A program made the position numbers and the translations under genes. Shown here piece by piece: positions 1-6,741 of a stretch of DNA of 14,790 nucleotides. The notes beneath the pieces were generated by a model. That model was not told the origin of the DNA and did not search any database. It saw nothing but the letters and a program-made list of their open reading frames with translations. Source of the DNA: DATJWY01 sp035500775 (GTDB lineage: Bacteria; Pseudomonadota; Alphaproteobacteria; Acetobacterales; Acetobacteraceae); NCBI GenBank assembly GCA_035500775.1, contig DATJWY010000247.1:1-14790 (forward strand), written 5' to 3'. Numbering within the stretch: the first letter of the stretch is position 1; each line of letters opens with the position of its first letter.

Positions 1-336
1 CTGGCGCGCGGCGGCTATCTCGCCATGCTGACGGACCAGAAGATGAATGACGGGGTCGAGGCCCGGTTCTTTGGTCTGCCCGCCATGACGGCGTCGGCCC
101 TGGCGGCGCTGGCGCTGCGCTTCCGCTGTCCGGTGGTCCCCAGCCATGTCGAGCGGATCGGCCCGGCGCGCTTCCGGCTGATCTGCGAGCCGCCCTTGCC
201 CTTGCCGGACAGTGGCGACCGGCAGGCGGATATCCGGCAACTCACCCAGCAGGTGAATGACGCCCTGGAACGCTGGATCCGCGAGCGGCCTGAAAGCTGG
301 CTTTGGCTGCACCGGCGCTGGCCGAAGGTTGGCTGA
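1..336 (+). CDS. Lysophospholipid (lipid A) acyltransferase, LpxL/HtrB family, C-terminal part
   Basis: The reading frame is open from the first base and stops at TGA 334-336, so only the last 111 residues are present. The stretch reads L-x-D-Q-x-x-N-D-G-V-x-x-x-F-F-G, then a run of A/L-rich residues and P-V-V-P, which is typical of the C-terminal half of late acyltransferases of lipid A biosynthesis. These inner-membrane enzymes transfer an acyl chain from acyl-ACP to Kdo2-lipid A or a related lysophospholipid. The catalytic HxxxxD motif would lie upstream of the window and cannot be checked. The C-terminus (W-L-W-L-H-R-R-W) is also usual for the family. LpxL, LpxM or another paralogue cannot be told apart from this fragment. 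Confidence 0.85.
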   Translation: MARGGYLAMLTDQKMNDGVEARFFGLPAMTASALAALALRFRCPVVPSHVERIGPARFRLICEPPLPLPDSGDRQADIRQLTQQVNDALERWIRERPESWLWLHRRWPKVG

Positions 337-482
337 AACATTCCGTCGCAACAAAATTCCGTTTGTGCGGATTGTGCCGCTGACCGCCGGTCAACACGCC
401 GTACGCCGTGCCGAAATGAAAATCTTTGTCCCGAACAGGAGTGTTTCGGCTGCGGCGGGCATGAATGCCCATGCCGCGATGC

Positions 483-542
483 TTGACGGCGGCCGCATAT
501 TTCCGATACCGAATTATAAAATACGAAACAAAGTTCCGTTTC
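483..542 (+). promoter_or_regulatory. Possible promoter and inverted repeat upstream of the acyl-CoA dehydrogenase genes
   Basis: This is the most AT-rich stretch of the 510-bp gap. TTGACG at 483-488 resembles a -35 element. With 16-bp spacing the -10 would be GATACC (505-510), which is a poor match. TATAAA at 515-520 is a better hexamer but sits too far away. An inverted repeat GAAAC-N8-GTTTC lies at 525-542 and could be a weak operator. Nothing ties these marks to the gene 300 bp downstream. Confidence 0.25.
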
Positions 543-614
543 AGACAAAAGCCGGTGGCGTTGAATCACCAGGCGGGGAGGCAAGGAGGGCGCGGCGGTG
601 CCGCGGGGGTAAGG

Positions 615-748
615 CGAGGGGCACTGCCCCTCGACCCCGTCACGCGAAGGCGTGCATTCGCACGACGGGGCCTTGAGGCCCCAGACCCCCGAAAATAATG
701 GATTCCAAAGGCTAAGCCTTTGGCGGGGTCCAGGGGCGGAGCCCCTGG
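615..748 (-). repeat. Dispersed hairpin-rich intergenic repeat, copy A (minus orientation)
   Basis: Four stems follow one another: 615-623 with 625-633 (cgaggggca/tgcccctcg), 667-672 with 677-682 (ggggcc/ggcccc), 705-712 with 716-723 (ccaaaggc/gcctttgg) and 730-737 with 741-748 (ccaggggc/gcccctgg). Read on the minus strand, the element matches the repeat at 4393-4581 in order and sequence. Shared parts are ccaggggctc-gcccctggacccc, gggtctgggg, one copy of the gtgcgaa-gcacgccttcgcgtgac unit, and the closing G/C hairpin. This suggests a mobile or recombining non-coding element. The remainder of 337-846 (337-482, 543-614 and 749-846) shows no gene. Confidence 0.7.
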
Positions 749-846
749 GCTTCGGTTCGCGGATGCCGATTGGCAAGGCACCATAAGGCAACAAGACAAG
801 CCCGGGCAAAAACAAACCGGGCGCCTGAGAACCCAGGGAGGGAAAC

Positions 847-2046
847 ATGGACCTACGCTTCACCCCAGAGGAGGAGGCCTTCAGGGACGAGGTGCGGCAT
901 TTCATCCGCGCCGAGATCCCGGAGAGCATCCGCCATCGCGTCGCCGAGGGGCGCCATCCCACGCGCGAGGAGATGGTCACGACGCAGCGTATCCTGAACA
1001 AGCGCGGCTGGGCCGTGCCGCACTGGCCCGCCGAATGGGGCGGGCAGAGTTGGACGCCGGTGCAGCGTTACATCTACCAGGAAGAGTTGATGCAGGCATC
1101 GGTGCCGATGCCGCTCGATTTCAACGTCTCCATGGTCGGGCCGGTGATCGCCGCCTTCGGGTCCGAGGCGCAGAAGCGCCGCTTCCTGCCGCCGACCGCC
1201 AATCTCGACATCTGGTGGTGCCAGGGCTTCTCCGAGCCCGGCTCCGGCTCCGACCTCGCGAGCCTCAAGACCAGCGCGAAGCGTGACGGCGATCACTATA
1301 TCGTCAACGGCCAGAAGACCTGGACCACGCTCGCGCAATACGCCGACTGGATCTTCTGCCTCGTGCGCACCGACCCGCAGGCGAAGAAGCAGGAGGGCAT
1401 CTCGTTTTTCCTGGTCGACATGAAGACGCCCGGCATCACGGTGAAGCCGATCCAGACCATCGACGGCGGCCATGAGGTGAACGAGGTGTTCTTCGACGAT
1501 GTGCGCGTGCCGGCGGAGAACCTGGTCGGCCAGGAGAACAAGGGCTGGGACTACGCCAAGTTCCTGCTCGGCAATGAGCGCACCGGCATCGCCCGGATCG
1601 GGCTGTCCAAGGCGCGCATCCGCCGGATCAAGGATCTGGCGCGCAAGGTGCCGAGCGGCGATGGCTCGGTGTGGGACGACGCCGATTTCCGCGGCCGCGT
1701 GACCCAGGTGGAGATCGAGCTGAAGGCGCTGGAGATGACGCAGCTCCGCGTCGTTTCCAACCGCCGCGCCGGCAACACGCCGGACCCGGCCTCCTCGATC
1801 CTCAAGATCAAGGGCAGCGAGCTGCAGCAGGCGACGACCGAGTTGCTGCTGGAGATGGTCGGGCCGTACGCTCAACCGTATCGCGACCCCGATGCGCCGG
1901 ACGAGGCGAGGCGGAACGATTTTCCGGGCTTCGACTGGGCCGACGCGGTCGCGCCCGCCTACTTCAACTGGCGCAAGGTCTCGATCTACGGCGGCTCCAA
2001 CGAAATTCAGCGCAACATCATCGCCAAGGCCATTCTCGGTCTGTAG
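847..2046 (+). CDS. pimC: Acyl-CoA dehydrogenase, pimeloyl-CoA dehydrogenase large-subunit type
   Basis: This 399-aa flavoenzyme subunit oxidises an acyl-CoA to the 2-enoyl-CoA in the cytoplasm. The start has a purine-rich ribosome site (AGGGAGGG, 4 nt before ATG). Visible family marks are HWPAEWGG near residue 60, WWCQGFSEPGSGSDLASL, NGQKTWTT in the middle domain, and IYGGSNEIQRNIIAKAILGL at the C-terminus. The usual MCAD-type catalytic Glu of the Y-E-G loop is Gly here (YGG). Glu244 in LLGNERTG instead sits where isovaleryl- and long-chain acyl-CoA dehydrogenases carry theirs. The close resemblance to PimC of Rhodopseudomonas is my recollection of the family; the substrate is not proven. 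The partner gene starts 12 bp downstream, so the two are surely co-transcribed and probably form a heteromer. Confidence 0.85.
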   Translation: MDLRFTPEEEAFRDEVRHFIRAEIPESIRHRVAEGRHPTREEMVTTQRILNKRGWAVPHWPAEWGGQSWTPVQRYIYQEELMQASVPMPLDFNVSMVGPVIAAFGSEAQKRRFLPPTANLDIWWCQGFSEPGSGSDLASLKTSAKRDGDHYIVNGQKTWTTLAQYADWIFCLVRTDPQAKKQEGISFFLVDMKTPGITVKPIQTIDGGHEVNEVFFDDVRVPAENLVGQENKGWDYAKFLLGNERTGIARIGLSKARIRRIKDLARKVPSGDGSVWDDADFRGRVTQVEIELKALEMTQLRVVSNRRAGNTPDPASSILKIKGSELQQATTELLLEMVGPYAQPYRDPDAPDEARRNDFPGFDWADAVAPAYFNWRKVSIYGGSNEIQRNIIAKAILGL

Positions 2047-2058
2047 GGGGCTCGTCCA

Positions 2059-3213
2059 ATGGATTTCGATCTGAGCGAAGAGCAGCGCCTGCTCAAGGAC
2101 AGCATCGACCGCCTGGTCGATGATTTCTACGGCGACCTCGAAAAGCGCCGCCGCTATCAGGCGGAGCCCGCCGGCTGGAGCGCCGGGATGTGGGCGCGCT
2201 ATGCCGAGCTTGGCCTGCTCGGCCTGCCGTTCGCGGAGGCCGAGGGTGGCTTCGGCGGCGGCGCGGTCGAGACGATGATCGTCATGGAGGCGATCGGCCG
2301 GGGCCTCGTCGTCGAGCCGTATCTGGCGACCGTGGTGCTTGGCGGCGGCTTCCTGCGCCTCGGCGGCAGCGCGGCGCAGCGTCAGGAACTGATCCCGGCC
2401 ATCACGGGCGGCGCGCTGCGTCTCGCCTTCGCGCATTGGGAGCGGCAGGCGCGCTACGCGCTGCACGATGTCGGCGCCACGGCCCGGCGGACGGCAGGCG
2501 GCTGGCGCCTGGAGGGCGAGAAGAGCGTGGTGCTGCACGGTGACAGCGCCGGGAAGCTGATCGTCAGCGCCCGGACCGGCGGCGGCCGGAGCGATCCGTC
2601 CGGCATCACCCTGTTCCTGGTGGATGCGGATGCGCCCGGCGTCTCCCGCCGTGGCTACCCGACGCAGGACGGGCTGCGCGTCGCCGAGCTGTCCTTCGCC
2701 GGGGTGGAGGTGCCGGCGGAGAACGTGATCGGCGAGGTGGACAACGCGCTGCCGCTGATCGAGCAGGTGACGGACACGGCGATCGCCGCGGTGTGCGCCG
2801 AGGCGGTGGGCGCGATGCAGGCGCTGCACGCGCTGACCGTGGACTACCTCAAGACGCGCAAGCAGTTCGGGGTGACGATCGGCAGCTTCCAGGCGCTGCA
2901 GCACCGCGCCGTGGACATGATGATCGCGCTGGAGCAGGCCCGCAGCATGGCGATGCTCGCCGCGATGCGGGCCAATGGCGATCATCGCGATGAGCGCCGG
3001 GCGGCGGTCTCCGGCGCCAAGGTGCAGATCAACCGCTCGGCCCGCTTTATCGGGCAGGAGGCGGTGCAGCTGCATGGCGGCATCGGCGTGACGATGGAAT
3101 ACAAGGCCGGGCATTACTTCAAGCGCCTGACCATGGTCGAAACCCAGTTCGGCGACACTGGGCACCATCTGCGCGCGGTGGAGCAGGCGGGCGGGCTGCT
3201 GGAAGCGGCCTGA
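2059..3213 (+). CDS. pimD: Acyl-CoA dehydrogenase, pimeloyl-CoA dehydrogenase small-subunit type
   Basis: This 384-aa acyl-CoA dehydrogenase-fold protein follows its partner by 12 bp. The N-terminal domain starts MDFDLSEEQRLLKDS. The FAD-contact motif TRKQFG is at residues 266-271, followed by Q-A-L-Q-H. HGGIGVTMEY starts at residue 339, where active single-gene enzymes have the C-terminal flavin loop. No Glu is seen at either usual catalytic-base position: the helix equivalent to LLGNERTG of the partner reads TDTAIAAVCAEA. The partner in turn lacks the R-x-x-F-G motif. Together this looks like a split active site, as in the alpha2-beta2 acyl-CoA dehydrogenases of mycobacterial steroid catabolism (FadE26-FadE27 type). 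The PimD name comes from family resemblance; the substrate is inferred. Confidence 0.82.
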   Translation: MDFDLSEEQRLLKDSIDRLVDDFYGDLEKRRRYQAEPAGWSAGMWARYAELGLLGLPFAEAEGGFGGGAVETMIVMEAIGRGLVVEPYLATVVLGGGFLRLGGSAAQRQELIPAITGGALRLAFAHWERQARYALHDVGATARRTAGGWRLEGEKSVVLHGDSAGKLIVSARTGGGRSDPSGITLFLVDADAPGVSRRGYPTQDGLRVAELSFAGVEVPAENVIGEVDNALPLIEQVTDTAIAAVCAEAVGAMQALHALTVDYLKTRKQFGVTIGSFQALQHRAVDMMIALEQARSMAMLAAMRANGDHRDERRAAVSGAKVQINRSARFIGQEAVQLHGGIGVTMEYKAGHYFKRLTMVETQFGDTGHHLRAVEQAGGLLEAA

Positions 3214-3244
3214 TCCCGCGCGGCGGCATCGCGCGCGAAAACGA

Positions 3245-3291
3245 GGCGGCGGGCAGGGGGGGCTCTTCTGTCCGCCGTCTTGCCCGGCGCC
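3245..3291 (+). other. Hairpin in the leader of bioB
   Basis: GGCGGCGGGCA (3245-3255) pairs with TGCCCGGCGCC (3281-3291) in 10 of 11 positions, with a 25-nt G-rich loop. It ends 24 bp before the bioB start. There is no T-run, so it is not an ordinary terminator. It could be a partial barrier between the dehydrogenase genes and bioB, or simply a product of high GC. No TTATCTATAA-like BioR box is seen in this gap. Confidence 0.3.
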
Positions 3292-3315
3292 GCATAAGCA
3301 GGCATTTCAGGGGCC

Positions 3316-4365
3316 ATGTCCCAGACTCATACCCCCGCATCCCCCGTCCCGTTCCCCGAGGCCGAAGTGCTGCGTCACGACTGGACCCGGGAAGAGGTGC
3401 GGGCCCTGATGGATCTGCCCTTCCCGGAGCTGCTGTTCCGCGCGCAGACCGTGCATCGCCGGAATTTCGATCCGTGCCAGGTGCAGATCTCGACCCTGCT
3501 CTCGATCAAGACCGGCGGCTGCCCCGAGGATTGCGCCTACTGCCCGCAGAGCGCGCAGTATGACACCGGCGTCGATGCCGCGAAGCTGATGCAGGTGGAG
3601 GCGGTGCTGACGGAGGCACGGGCCGCCAAGGCGCAGGGCGCCACCCGCTTCTGCATGGGCGCGGCCTGGCGCTCGCCCAAGGACCGGGACCTCGACGCGG
3701 TGTGCGCCATGGTCGAGGGGGTGAAGGCACTCGGCATGGAAACCTGCGTCACCCTGGGCATGCTGACCGGGCCGCAGGCCGAGCGGCTGAAGCAGTCCGG
3801 GCTCGACTACTACAATCACAATCTCGATACCTCGCCCGAGTACTACGACAAGATCATCACCACCCGCACCTATCAGGACCGGCTGGACACGCTGCGCACG
3901 GTGCGGGACGCGGGCCTCAACGTGTGTTGCGGCGGCATCATCGGTCTCGGCGAGTCGGAGGATGATCAGGCCAGCCTGATCGCGACGCTCGCCACCCTGC
4001 CGAAGCATCCGGAGAGCGTCACCATCAACCGGCTGGTGCGCATGCCCGGCACGCCGCTCGGCGAGGGCGAGACGTTGCCGGTGATCGATTTCGTCCGGGT
4101 GATCGCGGCGGCGCGCATCACCATGCCGCACTCCATGGTACGCCTTTCCGCGGGGCGGGAGAGCATGAGCGAGGAGGCGCAGGCGCTCTGCTTCCTGGCC
4201 GGGGCGAATTCGCTGTTCTACGGTCCGCGCCTGCTCACCGCGCCGAATGCCGAGCAGGATAGCGATATGCGGCTGCTGGCGCGGCTCGGCATGACCCCGA
4301 TGCCGGTGGCGGAGAGCGAGGCCGAGATCGGCGAAACCGGCGGCTGCCTGTCCGCCGCGGAGTAA
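3316..4365 (+). CDS. bioB: Biotin synthase (radical SAM)
   Basis: This 349-aa enzyme inserts sulfur into dethiobiotin to form biotin, the last step of biotin synthesis. The radical-SAM [4Fe-4S] cysteines are C69-x3-C73-x2-C76 in GGCPEDCAYCPQS. Other BioB marks are RFCMGAAWR, ETCVTLGML, YYNHNLDTSPEYY, CCGGIIGLGE and MVRLSAGRE, which holds the Arg that binds the auxiliary [2Fe-2S] cluster together with the later cysteines. Length and start are normal, with CAGGGG as a modest ribosome site. It lies 102 bp after the second dehydrogenase gene. No bioF, bioA, bioD or bioC is in the window, so bioB stands apart from the rest of the pathway. Its neighbours may supply or recycle a pimeloyl thioester, but that is inference. 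Confidence 0.97.
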   Translation: MSQTHTPASPVPFPEAEVLRHDWTREEVRALMDLPFPELLFRAQTVHRRNFDPCQVQISTLLSIKTGGCPEDCAYCPQSAQYDTGVDAAKLMQVEAVLTEARAAKAQGATRFCMGAAWRSPKDRDLDAVCAMVEGVKALGMETCVTLGMLTGPQAERLKQSGLDYYNHNLDTSPEYYDKIITTRTYQDRLDTLRTVRDAGLNVCCGGIIGLGESEDDQASLIATLATLPKHPESVTINRLVRMPGTPLGEGETLPVIDFVRVIAAARITMPHSMVRLSAGRESMSEEAQALCFLAGANSLFYGPRLLTAPNAEQDSDMRLLARLGMTPMPVAESEAEIGETGGCLSAAE

Positions 4366-4392
4366 ATACCGGCGGCCTGTCTGCTTGAAAGG

Positions 4393-4581
4393 CCAGGGGC
4401 TCTGCCCCTGGACCCCACTGGGGCCATTGGCCCCAGACCCCATTCCTTAAGCGTGGACGGGTCTGGGGACGCTGCCTCCGTGACGTGCGCAAGCACGCCT
4501 TCGCGTGTCGTGCGCAAGCACGCCTTCGCGTGTCGTGCGAAAGCACGCCTTCGCGTGACGGGGTGCGGGGCAGGGCCCCGC
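4393..4581 (+). repeat. Dispersed hairpin-rich intergenic repeat, copy B (plus orientation)
   Basis: It begins 27 bp after the bioB stop with two stem-loops: ccaggggc-tct-gcccctgg (4393-4411) and ctggggcc-att-ggccccag (4418-4436). It ends with gcggggc-agg-gccccgc (4565-4581). Read on the plus strand it matches copy A (615-748) read on the minus strand. It differs by holding three 25-bp units instead of one and by a different middle. The first two stems could also end bioB transcription, although there is no T-run. Confidence 0.75.
4485..4559 (+). repeat. Three contiguous 25-bp tandem repeats inside copy B
   Basis: Units are 4485-4509, 4510-4534 and 4535-4559. The first two are identical. The third differs at two bases (gtgcgaaag for gtgcgcaag, and cgtgac for cgtgtc at the end). 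The third is closest to the single unit in copy A at about 638-662 on the minus strand, which suggests that the other two arose by local duplication. The unit contains a small hairpin, gtgc-gaaa-gcac in the third copy. Confidence 0.9.
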
Positions 4582-4628
4582 TGTCGGGCCTGCGGGGCGT
4601 GGCCCAGGGGCCGCACACGGTCCCGGAA

Positions 4629-4643
4629 TGGAACAGCGTTCCA
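4629..4643 (+). promoter_or_regulatory. IclR-type operator palindrome
   Basis: TGGAAC-AGC-GTTCCA is a perfect 15-bp palindrome. It fits the TGGAA-N5-TTCCA pattern of the E. coli IclR box (TGGAAATNATTTCCA, recalled from the literature). It lies 124 bp before the isomerase start and 7 bp before a TTGACG hexamer, in front of a gene pair whose second member is an IclR-family regulator. Autoregulation by that protein is inferred. Confidence 0.5.
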
Positions 4644-4650
4644 GGATTTC

Positions 4651-4679
4651 TTGACGCCGCGGCGCATGTCAGGCAAACG
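4651..4679 (+). promoter_or_regulatory. Possible promoter of the isomerase-iclR pair
   Basis: TTGACG (4651-4656) is a 5/6 match to a -35 element. At 17-bp spacing the -10 would be CAAACG, a weak match. Its position beside the IclR-type palindrome is the main support. The leader to the first start codon would be about 80 nt. Confidence 0.35.
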
Positions 4680-4767
4680 TTTTACTCGTGGCTGGTATGC
4701 GCTCCTGGCGGGGGTGCGTGCGGGTCCACGAAAGCCGGCCGAAGATGCCGGAGCCAAGGGGGAAACG

Positions 4768-5514
4768 ATGCTGGATACCGTCCTGAGCGACGTGCCCAGT
4801 GAGGGTGTTCGTACTCTCACGATCAACCGTCCGAGCCGCCGCAACGCGCTTGATCTCGCGACCTATACGGCCCTGCGCGAGGCGCTGGTGGCGGCCGACC
4901 ACGATCCCTCGGTGCGCGCGATCGTTCTCGCCGGGGCGGCCGGCTGTTTCACCAGCGGCAATGATATCGTCGATTTTCAGAACGCGACGCTCGACGAGGA
5001 AAGCCCCCCCATCCTCTTCCTGCGCGCGCTCACGCACCTGACCAAGCCGCTGATCGCCGCCGTGGAGGGTTTCGCGGTCGGGATCGGCACGACGATGCTG
5101 CTGCATTGCGACCTCGTCTATGCGGCGCGCGGCGCCAGTTTCCGGCTGCCCTTCGTGCCGCTGGGGCTCTGTCCGGAAGGCGCGTCGAGCTACCTGCTGC
5201 CGCGCCTCGCGGGCGCGAAGCAGGCGGCCGCGTTGCTGTTTTTCGGTGAGCCGTTCACCGCCGAGGCGGCGCGGGAATACGGGCTGGTCAACGATGTGAC
5301 CGAGGATGGCGAGGCGTTGCCGCGCGCGGTGAAGCAGGCGGCGAAGCTTGCCCGGTTGCCGGCGGAGGCGGTGCGGACGACCAAGGCGCTGTTGCGCCGC
5401 GCCGATGCCGCCGTCGTGCAGGAGGCGATCGGGGTGGAAGGCGAGCGCTTCGCCGCGCTTCGCCTCTCCCCGGAGGCGCAGGCCGCGTTCGCGGCCTTCC
5501 TGGCTCGCTCCTGA
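4768..5514 (+). CDS. Delta3,Delta2-enoyl-CoA isomerase-like crotonase-family protein (ECI2/PECI type)
   Basis: This 248-aa crotonase-fold protein probably shifts double bonds in unsaturated acyl-CoAs so that they can enter beta-oxidation. ATG 4768 is chosen because AAGGGGGA lies just upstream and the alignable sequence begins there; the frame is open further upstream, but over the repeat element. The oxyanion-hole segments are FTSGNDIVDF (61-70) and VGIGTT (104-109). Both hydratase glutamates are absent: the positions equal to rat Glu144 and Glu164 are Thr109 and Phe129. PFVPLGLCPEGASSYLLP matches the ECI2 pattern, with Glu137 as the likely single catalytic acid. This argues against a hydratase, although automatic annotation would probably call it one. 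The iclR gene follows after 21 bp. Confidence 0.8.
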   Translation: MLDTVLSDVPSEGVRTLTINRPSRRNALDLATYTALREALVAADHDPSVRAIVLAGAAGCFTSGNDIVDFQNATLDEESPPILFLRALTHLTKPLIAAVEGFAVGIGTTMLLHCDLVYAARGASFRLPFVPLGLCPEGASSYLLPRLAGAKQAAALLFFGEPFTAEAAREYGLVNDVTEDGEALPRAVKQAAKLARLPAEAVRTTKALLRRADAAVVQEAIGVEGERFAALRLSPEAQAAFAAFLARS

Positions 5515-5535
5515 TTACGGCGCGCATGGTGAACC

Positions 5536-6360
5536 ATGGCCCGTCGCCGGGAGAACGTGCCCGTCACCATGGGGCTGGCCGAGTCTGGTGCCGGGGTGGC
5601 GCCGGATGCGCGGCATCTCGTCACCGCGCTCGTGCGTGGGCTGGATGTGCTGGGCTGCTTTCGTAGCCAGAGCCTGCTCGGCAACCAGGAGATCGCGCAG
5701 CAGAGCGGCTTGCCGAAATCCACCGTCTCTCGTCTGACCTATACGCTGACGCGCCAGGGTTACCTGCATTACGCACCGGAGATCGGTAAGTACCGGCTGG
5801 GCACGGCGTTTCTCGTGCTTGGCAGCGCGACTTTGGCACGTCTCGATGTGCGTCATCTCGCACAGCCGCTGATGCGCGATCTGGCCCTGTTCGCGCGCGC
5901 CGCGGTGGGGCTGGGCGTCCGCGATCGGCTCAGCATGGTGTGTCTCGAGCTGTGTCGTGGTGACAGCGCGATTTCCCTCAATCTCGATGTCGGCTCGCGC
6001 GTCTCGCTGCCACGAAGCGCGATGGGCAATGCCTTCCTTGCCGTGTGCGATCCGGCGGAACGGGGGGAATTGCTGCGCGAGATCCGGGATCTGGACGAGG
6101 TCGCCTGGCCGCGCCTTGAGCAGCGCATCAATACGGTTCTGGCACAGTGCGAGAATGTTGGCTGTGCCTGCTCCTTTGGCGAATGGGATGATTCCGTGAA
6201 CGCGATCGCGGTGGGTTTCCGGCCCGGAGGCGGGTTGCCGCCGATGGTGCTGAATTGCGGCGGCCCCGCTTTCACCACGTCACGGGAATTCCTGTTGGGG
6301 GAGGTGCGGCCGCGTTTGCGGGCGATCGCGGCGCAGCTTGAGAACAGCATGGGGATCTGA
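5536..6360 (+). CDS. IclR-family transcriptional regulator
   Basis: This 274-aa regulator has an N-terminal winged helix (about residues 28-90: ALVRGLDVLGCF, then NQEIAQQSGLPKSTVSRLTYTL, and the wing YLHYAPEIGKYRLG). A C-terminal IclR effector domain follows, with LPRSAMGNAFLAV near residue 158 and NAIAVGFRP near 222. It probably binds a small acid or a CoA-pathway intermediate and controls nearby genes. It sits 21 bp behind the isomerase gene, so the two form an operon. The palindrome at 4629-4643 is a natural candidate for its binding site. The start is uncertain: neither ATG 5536 nor Met12 (ATG 5569) has a clear ribosome site, so expression may rely on coupling to the upstream stop. Confidence 0.9.
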   Translation: MARRRENVPVTMGLAESGAGVAPDARHLVTALVRGLDVLGCFRSQSLLGNQEIAQQSGLPKSTVSRLTYTLTRQGYLHYAPEIGKYRLGTAFLVLGSATLARLDVRHLAQPLMRDLALFARAAVGLGVRDRLSMVCLELCRGDSAISLNLDVGSRVSLPRSAMGNAFLAVCDPAERGELLREIRDLDEVAWPRLEQRINTVLAQCENVGCACSFGEWDDSVNAIAVGFRPGGGLPPMVLNCGGPAFTTSREFLLGEVRPRLRAIAAQLENSMGI

Positions 6361-6490
6361 TGGACCGTATTGTTTCATCCCGACCGTGCCTGGCACGAAT
6401 GCCTTGCGCCGAGGGGGAGCCGGCAGGCGGGATTGGCCGGGATTTGTGCGATTCGATTGATATCTTCCTGTCCGGGATACGCTTCCCTGA

Positions 6491-6526
6491 TTGCCTGCGC
6501 TTTCCCCTTACGATACGGTGATCACC
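6491..6526 (+). promoter_or_regulatory. Possible promoter with palindrome upstream of the first envelope cassette
   Basis: The 381-bp gap 6361-6741 has no gene. TTGCCT (6491-6496) with TACGGT (6514-6519) at 17-bp spacing is a weak promoter candidate. A perfect 10-bp palindrome, GGTGATCACC (6517-6526), overlaps its -10 end, followed by CCTTTAAGG (6525-6533). The rest of the gap holds only the leader hairpin next to the start codon. Confidence 0.25.
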
Positions 6527-6708
6527 TTTAAGGAATGCTAAGGGGTGTGCCGTTGAGCGCACCCAGGCGTCTCGGCTGAAAGTGCTCCTGGCTCGAGCGA
6601 CACACAAGGTGCGCCCGCGCTCAGGTTAATAAGATCGCTGAAGTAACGAATGTGTGGAGCGTTTGCCGTGCGTGGTCACGGCGGGGTGCTCTGGCGGCCA
6701 AGGGAATT

Positions 6709-6726
6709 TCGGCGTGCAAGCGCCGA
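6709..6726 (+). promoter_or_regulatory. Leader hairpin before the first beta-barrel gene
   Basis: TCGGCG-tgcaag-CGCCGA forms a perfect 6-bp stem with a 6-nt loop, 15 nt before the GTG start and directly before the ribosome site. The equivalent place in the second cassette (9053-9070) has GCGGCG-agcaaa-CGCCGC: the outer pair has changed from T-A to G-C and the loop length is kept. Confidence 0.5.
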
Positions 6727-6741
6727 GAGGGGGAGCAGGCT

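Noticed and set aside
257..676. 139-codon open frame starting inside the acyltransferase gene
   Set aside because: It begins inside the acyltransferase in another frame and runs into the dispersed repeat, with no ribosome site.
853..3168. 771-codon open frame on the minus strand opposite the two acyl-CoA dehydrogenase genes
   Set aside because: It is antisense to two clear enzyme genes; high GC at third positions removes stops on the other strand. The translation is rich in R, A, H, L and D with no recognisable domain.
3214..3315. BioR operator (TTATCTATAA-like) or other known biotin control site before bioB
   Set aside because: No match on either strand of this gap.
3307..4443. 378-codon open frame on the minus strand opposite bioB
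   Set aside because: bioB has all its catalytic motifs on the plus strand; the antisense product resembles nothing I know.
4485..4559. CRISPR array
   Set aside because: The three 25-bp repeats are directly contiguous with no spacers, and no cas gene is present.
4453..4767. N-terminal extension of the isomerase by 105 codons
   Set aside because: The extension translates the repeat element. A good ribosome site and family alignment put the start at 4768.
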